In this document: positions 1 to 10,822 of the stretch, one piece after another
How the letters are laid out: each line of letters begins with the position of its first letter
How positions within the stretch are numbered: the stretch's first letter is position 1
DNA from: Brasenia schreberi
Lineage: Eukaryota; Streptophyta; Magnoliopsida; Nymphaeales; Cabombaceae
DNA: 64,000 nt
Direction of reading: 5' to 3'
Assembly (NCBI GenBank): GCA_036023115.1
Contig: JAYKKT010000087.1
Coordinates: 10,448,501-10,512,500 of the forward strand
The notes under the pieces: generated by a model
The model's database searches: none
What the model was told of the DNA's origin: nothing
The model's input: the letters and a program-made list of their open reading frames with translations, nothing else
Translations under genes and position numbers: made by a program

Positions 1-799
1 ACATTTGGTTGTCTCGGTTCATTGAGTGGGCATTTCACAACTTCACTATTTTAGGGTTCACCTTACGTGACTTCCATTGAGTTGAACATGATCAACGTGT
101 GTGAGGTTTAACACAGTCTCTGAAGTGAGAAATGAAGCTCAAGCATTAGTTAAAAAGCTAGTCGTAAGAGAAAAAGGGATATCATCAAGTAATAATATCA
201 CATCACTGAGGTGTCATAGAGTCAATAATAAAAGAAATTGAGCTCATTGTTTTGCTCACATATGAAAACTAGCAAATATGACAACTACATGTACAAAGAT
301 AGCAGTTTGATAATTTTGATATATTAGATGAGTGGATTATGGAAGATAACGAATAAAATGCACTCCTAACCGAAGAAGACATTACATGAATTAATTTAAA
401 GTGCAAAAACATCACGAAGGAGATGAAGATTTTCATTTTAAAGCAGAAGGTGATGAGAAACTTTGAATCTTTATCAAGTAGAAGATGAAGATTATTTAGT
501 TAATAATCCTGATACAAATTTGTAATATGGAAAATGTAAATGTATTTCATTTTTTGCTTCAAAATATGTAATTTTGGATGTAATTGTTCAATGTTGAATG
601 TTCAATCTGTGCTAAACTTTGCATTATATGAATTTAAAGCAATTATCAGATTTTTCCAGATTTTTTTCGGATTTTTACTAATTTTTTTTATTTTTTAAAT
701 AATTTTTATATTATTTTAATATTAAAGTACGATACGATACGATACACCCGTATTATGGAGCCCAGCGATACACGATACAATACGCGTCAAACAACACTG
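1..799 (-). mobile_element. hAT-like non-autonomous DNA transposon, truncated by the window edge
   Basis: This stretch is the reverse complement, with few differences, of most of the element at 35512-36555. It ends at 799 in AACACTG, the complement of a CAGTG hAT-type terminus, and carries the same subterminal GATACGATAC motifs (about 728-785). No transposase-like reading frame is visible, so it would depend on an enzyme supplied elsewhere. The other terminus lies left of the window, so its target duplication cannot be checked. Confidence 0.8.
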
Positions 800-1027
800 G
801 TCATCATGGGAGATAAGGTCACGAGTCAACTAAGAGGTTTCAGTTTCATCGTCTTCACAGATCACTCCCTCTTTGATCGGGTTCTCCAGGATAAATACAC
901 CATAAACGATAGAACCGTGAGTTAAAAAAAATATGCATTTTTTTTGCCATGCCGCACCGACACTGTGTCGGTGTCGCACCCGTGTCAAGGTCGACACTCC
1001 ACCTCTTAGAAGTGTCTGTGTGACTTA
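800..1027. other. Unassigned spacer, possible retroelement RNase H scrap
   Basis: No gene is seen. One plus frame around 820-905 reads FIVFTDHS, which resembles the start of a Ty3-type RNase H (TDH core), but it is too short to rely on. The stretch lies between the hAT-like element and the LTR-element tail. Confidence 0.25.
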
Positions 1028-1639
1028 GGCTATATGTCATTTTTGTTGGACTTTTATTAAAGATCTTTGTGATTAAGGTGCTTCATGTTGTTGGCTATTG
1101 GTTGAAGATTAGGTAATGTTTGGAGAAGCACTTATTGTTATTTGATAATTTGTGATCTTGATAACTTTGAAGTTAGCATTTTCATGTGATTAAGATCTTC
1201 GTGTTGTGGCTATATGTCACGTTTGTTGGCTTTTTGTTCAAGAATGTTGTGATTAAGGTGCTTCATGTTGTCTATTGGTTGGAGATGAGTCAATGTTGCA
1301 AATACACTTATTGTTATCTTTATAACCATGTGTTTGATACAAGTATTTAAAAATAATGCATGTAAAGAGTTTTGCCTTTAGTATTGACTATTAATTTGGT
1401 ATATTTTGAGCATTCTGTGCGAGTGACAAAGATTGTATTCAAAGAATTCTTTTTTTTGAGACAAACCTTTTATGTTTAAAATATTCTTTAAAATATTAAG
1501 TTGATTATAAATATTTTTATATATATTTAAAACCTTTTTTGATCATTTTGGTAGATTATCTTATCCTTAGAATCATAAAATCATGTTTGACATTGTGAGT
1601 TATTTAAGGGCCTTGGCATTTGATTGTTTTGGAGGGTTT

Positions 1640-1752
1640 AAGCTTAACCTTAAAGCTTGTTTAATGTTTTGGATGGTTTAAGCTTAGTCTTAAAGCTTAT
1701 TTGGGTTCGAGTTTGTCCTTAAAACTCGGATTTGAGCTTAGCATTAAAGCTT
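1640..1752 (+). repeat. Array of four small hairpins in the LTR-element tail
   Basis: Four imperfect units, each an inverted repeat, lie at 1640-1658, 1680-1698, 1708-1728 and 1735-1752. Units 1 and 2 have arms AAGCTTA and TAAAGCTT. Unit 3 has different arms, CGAGTTT and AAACTCG, that still pair. Intervening sequence is GTTTGG-rich. The related element on the right has the same kind of array at about 62840-62900. Confidence 0.6.
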
Positions 1753-1947
1753 GTTTGATATATCAAAAGTCTTTTTGTAATATCACGAGTTTGTGGTGAT
1801 TTATGAACTTATTTGTTATAATTGACAATCCTACTTAGTTTATCAATGTTTTTTATTAAAGAACTTTGAAAAACACAGGTTTTCAAGTTTGTAGTTATGG
1901 GATCTTAATACTTTCATCGAAGATTAATCCTAAAAGTTTTCTTGCAA

Positions 1948-2500
1948 GTATTAATGCTAGTTGGTTAAAATACAGAAGGACATCATGTATTCTATGTGAT
2001 AAGAAGATACCATTAAAGTTTAAAGGTAAATATTATAGAGCAAAAATTAGACATGCTATGTTTTATGGTTATGACTCTGAATGTTGGGCATTTAATCATA
2101 ACATGTATAAAAGATGTCTCTAGCGTAAATGAAGATGTTGAGATGGATGAGTGGTCACACAAGAAAAGAGTATAAATAATGAGGTTATTAGAAACAAATT
2201 GGGACTAACACTAATAGAGGATAAAAGGAGGGAAAATCGCTTAAGGTGGTTTGGACACGTAGAAAGACAACCTAAGGGAACTTCTTTAAGAAGATATGAA
2301 AAACTAGATTGTGAAAATGTTAAAAGAGGAAGAGGATGACCGCAAAAGTGTTGGTAAGAAACAATAAAGAATGATCTAATTTATATTGAGTTAACTGCTA
2401 GCATGACACATGATAGGACTATGTAGAAACAAAGAATCGATGTAGTTGACCTCATCTAGTATGGGAAAAGGCTTAGTTGTTGTTGTTGTATTAAAATAAA
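1948..2500 (+). mobile_element. 5'-truncated L1-type LINE (copy A), 3' end only
   Basis: Translated plus frames give the C-terminal part of an L1-like ORF2: SWLKYRRTS, LCDKKIPLK, then RNKLG, LRWFGHVERQ and VKRGRG, followed by the run GTTGTTGTTG typical of this family's 3' end. The same sequence is present in copies B (32196-33475) and C (35116-37380). Stops and frameshifts break it. The left junction is set where similarity to the host LTR-element tail stops; flanking GTATTAA occurs on both sides but is too short to prove a target duplication. Confidence 0.75.
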
Positions 2501-3475
2501 TGATTGCAAAACAAACGTAAACTTTGGCAAATAAACGAAAAGGAACACATTGGAGAGAGAGATAAGGCTTCAATCACTCTCTAGTAAACTGTCAGTTGAT
2601 ATCCTCAGTTTGAGGGGGTGTTAAGAAGGAACAACTGAGGCCACCAGGCACCAGGGCCACCAGGGCCACTAGAACCAAGGGCCATAAGGGCATTCAGAGG
2701 TCCAACGGCTCTCAGATGTGGTTGTGTTCTCGTCTTTATGTTCCCTTTCTCTCTATAAATACTTACCTTGTATTCAATAAATGTTAAGCCTCATGTGGCT
2801 GATTGTATATGGATTATCTCATTATTTAATAAAATGAATTCATGTTTATGACAATACCTACTTTCATTTTGTTACATACTTGAAGCCGGCATGGATTAGT
2901 TTTTGCTTGGTTATTGTTTTTAACTTGGTTAGTGTGATCCTAGGTCTTGAAATGCTTCACGGGGAGCAAGTTTTGTTCTTTCACAATTGGGAAGTAGTTC
3001 ACGGAAGCACATAGTTCTCATGTTTTTTCTTGATGGTTAGATACCAGTCCATTTCAGGATGTATTCTGGTTGGACTTGCTCCATTAGGTACAGGCTGTTC
3101 TCTCGATCCTTTATGGTATTACATTTATTCTACACCACATGCATCATATGAAATTATGAATAGTTGATAAGTTGATGGTAATTGCAAGTCATAGCATGGT
3201 GCAGAAACTGTAATCTAATTGTAATTATTTATGAAGGGAAGTTTCTATTCCTTATTCCTTAATCCTTACTATATTTTTCCTTTCTTTTGCTGTCAAATGA
3301 TGCCTTGGTATTGCTTTGTGTTTGTAAAGATGAGAAAATGTTCCTTAATCCTTAGTGACTTGTTTATCTTTTTACTTAGTTTTTGTTGAAAGTGTTGAAT
3401 ACATTGCTGGAGTTGTCATTATTTCATTATTTCCAAGGCCAACATGTCTGATTGTTTATTTTGCTGAATGTCTAG

Positions 3476-6325
3476 ATGCTTCGCAGATGATACTGGCAGA
3501 TATTACTAAATCTGTTTATGTGAGGAACTTGCCTACTACTGTATCTGCTTATGAAATTGAGCAGGAGTTTAAAGCATTTGGCAAAATCAAGCCAGATGGT
3601 GTTGTCGTCAGAAGTCGCAAGGTTATTGTTGTCCTTCATTTTCAACTGGAATAACCTAATGTGTAACATGTTACCAAATTATCTTGCTGTAGCTTTCCAA
3701 CTAATGTGAATCTTACCGAGCTATCTTGCTGTCTTTATTCAGGATATTGGCATCTGTTACGCGTTTGTTGAATTTGAAGATACATCCTCTGTTCAGAATG
3801 CAGTCAGGGTTAGTTCTTTTCTCATGTGTTTCTAAATGATTTTTCACTGTCTGGTTTCTGATAATTTATAATCAGTTCAGGGATATTAGGAGATGCATCA
3901 TGATGATAACAGCACATCTCAGCTCCTTTCCTGATTGGTCCACGCGCTTCAGCTACATGTTTTTGTTGTTGTTTCTGTCAAAACATGTGGTTTTACCCTG
4001 TAGAATTCGCCAATAAACTTTTACAATGGAAATGCTCCTTAATGTCAGAAAGGGTTGACTTATTTTTTGGTGCTATGATAGACATCTTCGGTACAAATTG
4101 GTGGGAGGCAAGTACACATTGAGGAGCGGAGGCAAAGTAGCAGTTCGACTCGTGGGAGTATGCTTCCTTGTGACTGTGCTTTTACCGGATTATGTTGTAT
4201 ACAAGCTGAATAGCCACAAACATTTTGTTAGTTGCATCAAAGCCTGTCTTAGGCTTATCTGGCATTCTAAATGCATTTAGATCTTTGATTGGACTTGATT
4301 ATTCAACTTGACATTTACTTTTAAATTGATGGTGGTAATTGCCTGGGTCATGGGTTTACTCTTGGTCATGGTGTCCTACAAGGATTGATACTTAAGTCAC
4401 ATGAGCATTCTGCTGCTATATGTTTTCATAGTTATTATAGATCTTGTACTCTTGAAGAGTGAGGTGTAGTTAGTCTCTAGAGATTCATATGTTAATCCAA
4501 AGCTGGGAAGTTCTCAAGCATGGGTGCCTATGGCGGATACATACTCATGTTTGTTTAGTCAATATCTGCTTAACCCTCTCAACTATGCCTGCATAATCAA
4601 CCTTATGCATCCTATTTTGTTATTTAAACTTAATTCATATTTATGAAATATGCTGCATATAATTTTTGTATTTTAGAATCTAGTTTAATATGTTAGACTT
4701 TACTTAAATTTTAGTCCTAGCGCACTGCATATGCCACCTAAGCCCTGCTTAAGCTATCAAAAGATGATTGCTTCTAATGCTTTTGATAACATGGACAAGT
4801 TCGTCTCTGTTCATATGTTACTCTTTGACTTATCCCTCATGACTAGAATGCCTTGGACAGTTTCACCTAGTTGGGTTGCTCCCTTGCGCCCACTCTTTAA
4901 CCCTTTGCCCTCTTCATCTTGATATCAAGACCAGTTCATACTAGCTTGGGGTTTTCTCCCTGTATTTTGGATGTGGAGAACTGGTCACGTTTGACCATAA
5001 ACAAGGTTTTGTTTGACCACCTACCCGATCCTAATTCAAGAAGTAGCTACGTCAATTCTGGGGTGCAAATCCATTGCCTTGTGGACAAAGTCACAGGTTC
5101 CCCAGTTGCAAGTGGTGTCCTCAAGGTTCTAGGCCAGAATACCAAGAAACCAGTGAAAAATATGCTCACCTATGTAAAGTTTTCCAATGTCAAAAGGTAA
5201 AGAGCAAAAAATGGTTGCTCTGACCTTTTGATCGGACGCATGTCAGAAGTATTACCATGTCACTTTTGAGTGCTATGAACAGAAATGTGTGTTGTTGGAG
5301 AAAGATTGGGACATACCTTGCTTCAATAGTGTTGGGTTTTGAGTGCGAAGCTATGTTGGTGGGTCTGGTTTGGTTAGGGAAGAAATCTCTGGGACTTTGC
5401 GCTTGCTTGATTCTCTACTATGGAGTGCCCTCGTTGCAATCAAATAACTCATGAATTATAAAATCACTTAAATAGCCAAGTCTGTTTCATGTATTCAAAA
5501 GATGGCAAGGCTGTTTCTAAACTTCGATAAATAGCCATTTTAAACATTTTTAAGATCGCATGGAGGACGAAATACGTGTCCATGGAATACATGGATATCG
5601 TTTTAGGTGCACAAGAGACAGTACACTTTGGTAGTTTTGTGAAGTGCATGCATCTGCCAAGGACAAGATAACAAAATGAAGATGGTTAAGGTAGATGCGT
5701 CGCGGTACATGGAAAGACTGGAGGTGTGAGAAATTAGGTTGTGAACACTTTAAAAGGGGTGGAGGAAGGCTTACAACATGATCTTGCTTTTCTTAAGTGT
5801 TAAATGGTGAACAGGCTGGTGACCATGGTACCATGTAGTGGGCCCCTGCATAGTGGCTTAGTTTTAAGTTTTTGTTAACTGTTGCTATTTGCATAATTTT
5901 CTGTGTACTTTTTGGGTTCATTTCAAGTTACCTACATTGAATGACTACCCAATCCAATCCTTCTTGAAATGTATGTTTCTTTGGAACGTACATCGTTGGT
6001 GATTTCTTTTACATGACATTGGATGCTATTTTTTATTCTTCAACCTTGAATCTTCTTCTGCTTCTTCCTTTGGTGGCCGTCTTATGGAGGCATTTTGCTT
6101 CATGCAGGACGAGGCAGAGGAAGAGGTGGCTATCCAATGGAAGTACAACCGAGAGGCAGAGGCCAGTTTGGTGCACGATCATATGGACGCGGCGGAGAAG
6201 GAGATCCAGACTACAGCAGCAGACCAAGGGGTAACAGTTACCATTCTCGTGGATTGAGGTCTGACCGAGGGGTTCTGAGGAGCCAGACAGCCAGGACCGG
6301 ACAAAGCCAATCGGATGCCTTCTGA
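3476..6325 (+). CDS. G3BP-like RNA-binding protein, 3' part (RRM and RGG tail)
   Basis: Four exons join in frame: 3476-3621, 3743-3808, 4082-4157 and 6108-6325, all with GT/AG borders (phases 0, 0, 1). The product has an RRM with RNP2-like SVYVRNL and RNP1-like CYAFVEFE, then HIEERR, then an arginine-glycine-rich tail (GRGRGRGG, PRGRGQFG, SYGRGG) ending in QSDAF. This order is that of plant NTF2-RRM (G3BP) proteins, cytosolic RNA-binding and stress-granule factors. The N-terminal NTF2 domain is not in the window. It either lies to the left across an intron of at least 3.4 kb filled with transposons, or is lost. The open frame and good splice sites favour a live gene. Intron 3 is 1,950 bp. The first exon could instead begin at 3487 (second AG). 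Confidence 0.8.
5660..5900 (+). mobile_element. Decayed LINE 3' fragment within intron 3 of the G3BP-like gene
   Basis: The order AAGACTGGA, AAATTAGGTTGTGAACA, AAAAGGGGTGGAGGAAGG, then a GGCTTAGTT end follows the 3' end of the LINE copies A-C, but heavily mutated. It sits in the 1,950-bp intron. The rest of this intron (4158-5660 and 5900-6107) holds nothing I recognise apart from short chance frames. Confidence 0.45.
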
Positions 6326-7345
6326 TTCTTAGTTGCTTTTGAAGATTTTGAGTGCCAATGTAAACTTGAGGTGGGTGCAATCGCTTCTCTATCCAGCATT
6401 ATTATTTTCATCAATTATATGGATTCATGTGTTCTTCAGAGTCCCGGTTGAACTGTTGCTTTTAGAGAGGATTGCACCACTGTTTTTGGTGTGGGCATCT
6501 TTTTGTTCTTTCCTCCCTGGGAGCATGTCATCCATCTTTTTTTTTCCCTCAGTATGTCATTGGCTCTGTTGATCGGCAAAATTTTTCCTTCTGCCAATAT
6601 CTTACTTTGGAAGGAAATGAGATCTCGTACTGTTCTCCCTTTATTTTTTCTGAATCATAAAAGTAGTAAGGCAAGACAAGGTTGTTACTATCGGTGCCTG
6701 TTATGATATGTAGCTTAGAGCGAATTGGTTTCGTGATACAATTCAGCATTGTAAAGCTCATCCACATTGCATTTGTATCGCGTATATGATATGATACGCG
6801 ACAATATGCCACCTTAATTTTTTTAAAGAAGATTTGTTAAAGAAAGGAGCTCCAGTAAGTTGGTGAGAAGTTAGGTGGGAATACTTGAAGAGGGAGAATA
6901 AGACTGCAAAAGTACATTAAACATGTTTGGTTTTCTTTTCCTTTTGTGTTAAATGCTAACCTGACACAAGATCAAGATCAATGGCATAAAAAATAATTCT
7001 TGTAGCTGACCTTACCTAGTGTTGGGAGGCTTGGTTCTTGTTGGTGATAAACTTTTCTAGAAAAAACTTTTTCCTTGTTCTCTCCTGGATATCATACACA
7101 ATAATGAACCGTAAATGGCAGTGGCTGATGCCATGGTAAACCTTGATTTAACTTTTTTCACAACAGGAGGCCGAAACTAGATGGTTAAAATGTTAAAAAA
7201 AAGTGAAAGACCATCAAAAGTGTTGGAAGAAAACAATAAAGTATAGTTTATGCCGAGTTGATTGTTAGCATTGCATGGCACATGATCAAGTTAGTATGTG
7301 GAACGGCTTAGTTGTACAACCGAAAGCCAAGGCTGCTTATGTGCT
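6326..7345 (+). mobile_element. 3' flank of the G3BP-like gene, then two decayed LINE 3' fragments
   Basis: From 6326 to about 6830 the sequence is probably the 3' UTR and flank of the upstream gene. A GC-containing palindromic piece at 6774-6803 (TATCGCG and CGCGA arms) resembles the subterminal motifs of the hAT-like element. At about 6840-7050 and 7180-7320 two overlapping LINE 3' ends repeat the pattern seen in copies A-C (AAGAGGGAG, AAAAGTG, AAACAATAAAG, CTTAGTTG). Neither has a usable frame. Confidence 0.45.
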
Positions 7346-7410
7346 ACTGGTCGAACTTGTGATCTACAACCTGCAAGTGACAACCCTGGCAGGTGGGCTA
7401 GCCCCTGAGC
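7346..7410 (-). mobile_element. tRNA-derived SINE head (copy 1)
   Basis: On the minus strand the order is GGCTAGCCCACCTGCCAGGG (A-box-like), a 25-base spacer, then GATCACAAGTTCGACC (B-box-like GTTCGA). Related heads occur at 21931-21990 (-), 30003-30070 (-) and 50122-50213 (+). Together they suggest a tRNA-derived SINE family. No tRNA cloverleaf can be drawn. Confidence 0.45.
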
Positions 7411-7989
7411 GCTACTTACAAGCTTGATTTTAGGCCTCTCTTTTACTTGTTTTGGGGCAGCAAAGTCAGATCTTTGCATTGTGAAGATGCTCTGTGTTGG
7501 TATCCCTGCTTGCAAATTCCATGGCGACCATATAAGAATCAGCCTGGATCAGCTATAGATTTTTTCAGAAAGCAATTTATCAATTTTTGTAAAAAAAAAT
7601 GGAAATTTTGCCGATTCCGGATGATTCAATTTGATTCAGGTTTCTCTCAGCCTTATCGGCAAACAATCTGATTTAGAAACTGATTCAGCTGCATGAAAGT
7701 TGGCCTCATCTCCATCCACCACCTGATTTCTCGACATGGGATGTGCCATTTCTCAAGAAAATAGCATGATGGAAGGTTGTTATTGTTGGGGTGCCCATGA
7801 ATTATCACGAAGCTAAGTAGTGGCTTCTATAATATGAGTTGCAATATTTCTGTGACAAAGGGAAGCCGTTGCAGGGACTTACTAATACTACATATTCGTT
7901 CATTCTTGCATAGTTGGGCATGCATTTCGTTCAACTACAACAATTAAGCCTTTTTTCTACATAGATTCTTTGTTTTCACCAAGTCCTAT
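7411..7989. other. Gene-free stretch
   Basis: No coding exon, repeat boundary or RNA gene is recognised. Reading frames here are short and unlike any family I know. Confidence 0.4.
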
Positions 7990-9060
7990 CATGTCATATT
8001 GACAATTAATTCAACATGAGCTAATTTATTTTTATTATTTCTTTTCAATATAAAAATATCTCTTTCACCTTTTTTAAGTTAAACTTTTTATAGAAATCAA
8101 CTCCAATTTTGCCTTTTACTTTACTAACAGTTTTTTTCATTTTTTTCTGTGTCAGTACACCTCTCTTAGATTCACTTAACATTATCTTTTGTTACTTTTC
8201 TAATATGCATAGTCATATTGTCCTATAAATTAGGTGGACCTACGAGAACTTTTTATTTAAATATATATCTTCTTTCTCACTTTTGAAGTTCAACTATTTA
8301 GTCTAAATAGTTATATTACTATTTTCTTATGTGTTCACTTTTTTACCACAAATTTATAACTAAAGTCGATGTTAGGTAGTTAAGCTTTCTCTTCAATTAC
8401 CTTGCAATCTTTATAATACGATCTAATTTTTCTACAAACAAAATAATTAATTTATCTTTTTGACAAACCATTCTTATAAGTAATTAAATGTTCATATAGT
8501 TTTTTGAAGATAGTGTTGGATATAAAGAGATCTTATGTCATAGTAAAATTTAAAAATCTCTCTACCTTTTTCATTTAAATCCTCAAAACCATAGTTTCCA
8601 TGAATACCATTATATCCTAGTGCTTTTTTACATACATGTCCATTCAAGTCTCCTTCCAAACAAATAATCTCTCTTTGTGAAATTTGTTAAATTACCTTAA
8701 CTGATTTTTCTCAAAATTACTTCTTTATACTATCTTCTAGTCATACTTGAAGTACTTATGCACAAACTATATTTAAAGCTTTTACTCATAACACTAATTT
8801 CACTATCATAATTTTGTCCCCGTATAGTTGTATATCTACTACATTATCCTTTAAATCTTTATTTATAATAATATCAACTCTATTTCAAGTCTTTTCCTTT
8901 CCTCAATACCATAATTTAAAACATATATTCTCAATCTCTTTTGTTTTTTCTCAATCCACTTTGTTTCTTTTAAACATAGAATGTGAATCTTTATCTTCAT
9001 CATAGTATCTACCACCTCTTGCAGGTCAATATTTCGATATTTTAAGTATCAATACGAATC
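7990..9060 (-). mobile_element. L1-type LINE endonuclease region, antisense and decayed
   Basis: Minus-strand frames show, in order, a start-of-endonuclease region (MMKIKIHILCL, KETKWIEK), INKDLKDNVVDI, then GDLNGHV, LGYNGIHGNYGFEDLNEKG. These are hallmarks of the APE-like endonuclease of plant L1 elements, the GDLN motif being part of its active site. Many stops and frameshifts are present. The reverse-transcriptase part does not follow, although a 3'-end-like piece (loss-of-gene signal at 7985-8010) is adjacent, so the middle of the element is missing. Confidence 0.65.
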
Positions 9061-9089
9061 TTATTATTTAGGACTACTTTTCTTACCTC

Positions 9090-10400
9090 ATGCATCCATT
9101 CATGCTGAAAATATGAAAACCCTCTCTACAATTTGTTTACTACATTCAAACGACAATATAGTGGGACTAACTTCCTTACCTATATCCATTCATGATGTGT
9201 GAATCCTCTCTACAATTGATTCACGACATGTGAGGGAAGATGTAGAGTCCCTTGCTTCATTTTCATTGCATTCAAGCTTTAGAGGACGTTAAGAGGACAT
9301 GTCATAACACAATGCTCAAAATTTGTAAAATCTATGGTAGATAAATCCGACAAAGCTTTATGTGGACTGTTGAAAGCGTAACGGAACCCTCCTCTTTATT
9401 TGAGCTTGGGACCAACCATGTAAGAGTGAAACTAGGTTTTCAAAAATTTGTTGGGCTTGGCTTGCCAATGTTTTCTTTCCAATAAGTTTAGTGACATTGA
9501 TGTACGATTGAGAAGTGTCTGGGAAGGAACTACGGTTGCAAATAATCTTCGCGGCGTTCAGCTCATTTGAATTAACGATGGGCTTATTCGGTTAGTGGTA
9601 CAAGCTTAACAACAACACTGTTTGATTTGCTTGGCTCGAATTTAGTCAAGTATGTAAAGTTTTTTCGACCACATATGTTAGAGAACAATGGTAACCAAAC
9701 TAATTGAGTGGGAATAATGTGATTAAATGATCAAATCTTTTGATTTTAGAAGACCTTTGTATATAAATGAAAATTTTGTGTCAAGTCCCAACTAAAAGTT
9801 AAATTTCTAATGTAAATTACATGTTAAAAGCTATACAATGCACACAAATATACATTCATCATAGATACATACACGAGCACATGTATTATGTATGTAGTAC
9901 TTTAAGTTGTTATTCAGCTTTTGTTTCTCAACTCATATTCAGTTTGTGCTCAGTCACCTCAAATGAGCTAACAAGCAGAACACGAACCGACTTTGAATTG
10001 ATGAACGAGCCATGAACAAATCTTGTTCGGAATTTTGCCATCACAGATCCCGTTAATCAACAGGTAAGTCACCCTAACATCCGGCAATGTCCAGTTAATG
10101 ATTTCAGCGGCTATATGCGGCGTTTGAATGTAGGGACAGCAACTCTTTCGTCTCGCTCGTGGAACAGGATTCTGGACTCAAACGCAATGGTTTTAGACTA
10201 AAACGAAAGGGACCAGCTGAGGCACCTGATTGCTGTCCCGGACTTGGGAACATCCAGCTGCTAATGTCTGTTCATTCAAACACCCTCAGTCATCCCAGTA
10301 TTGTCATGGGGTCATTGCTAGGTCCTTATAGAAGTGGTTCTATGCACAAGGAAGCACCTCATTATGCTTGTACCTATAACGAGTTGTGCATATTATTAAT

Positions 10401-10452
<52 letters not shown>

Positions 10453-10640
10453 CAAATATACAAAAGCCAATTAGATATGAAGAAAAATATAATTCCACAA
10501 AGCAAGACTAGAACTAAAACACTACATAAAAGAACGTATAAAAAGATGATAGTGATCACAAATCAAAATAAAAAATTTGATCCCAAGAAAAAAATACAAA
10601 GAAAAGCAAAATGCTATACAAACGTAAATAAAGAGTAATT
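9090..10640. other. Gene-free stretch with an imperfect direct repeat and a compound microsatellite
   Basis: An imperfect direct repeat of about 95 bp period covers about 9085-9240 (CCATTCATG ... CCTCTCTACAATT twice). A compound microsatellite of about 10 GT units and 15 GA units spans 10401-10449. The open frame crossing it (10159-10638) is low-complexity and not credible as a gene. Nothing else is recognised. Confidence 0.5.
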
Positions 10641-10822
10641 ATTATTTTTTCGGTGAGACATAAATTCAGCCATCTCTTTCCCCCTTCTCAAGATCTACCA
10701 GAGTCCCCACATCGCAGCCGTCCATCTTTGGAATACATGATGGGTATGGGTCGGTCCGATACAACACCGAACCCACTTAACGAAATCGGGCGCTCGCTGG
10801 TTCGTGCTGGGCTCGTCCCCCA

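Larger units (their letters stand above)
1028..2840 (+). mobile_element. 3' end of an LTR retrotransposon (non-coding tail plus LTR), interrupted by a LINE
   Basis: The tail at 1028-1947 is matched in inverted orientation by 62680-63510. It contains a direct repeat of exactly 180 bp period (TATATGTCA at about 1031 and 1211) and a hairpin array at 1640-1752. A purine run TTTGAGGGGG at about 2610-2620 is followed by TGTTAAG at 2622. This is the polypurine tract to LTR junction expected of LTR elements. The LTR (about 2622-2840) has a TATA-like TATAAATA at about 2754 and AATAAA signals. A LINE 3' end at about 1948-2500 splits the tail. No 5' half is present. The right LTR end is approximate. Confidence 0.65.

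Noticed and set aside
10159..10638. 159-codon plus-strand ORF
   Set aside because: A third of it is a GT/GA microsatellite translation and a lysine-rich tail; no domain is seen.
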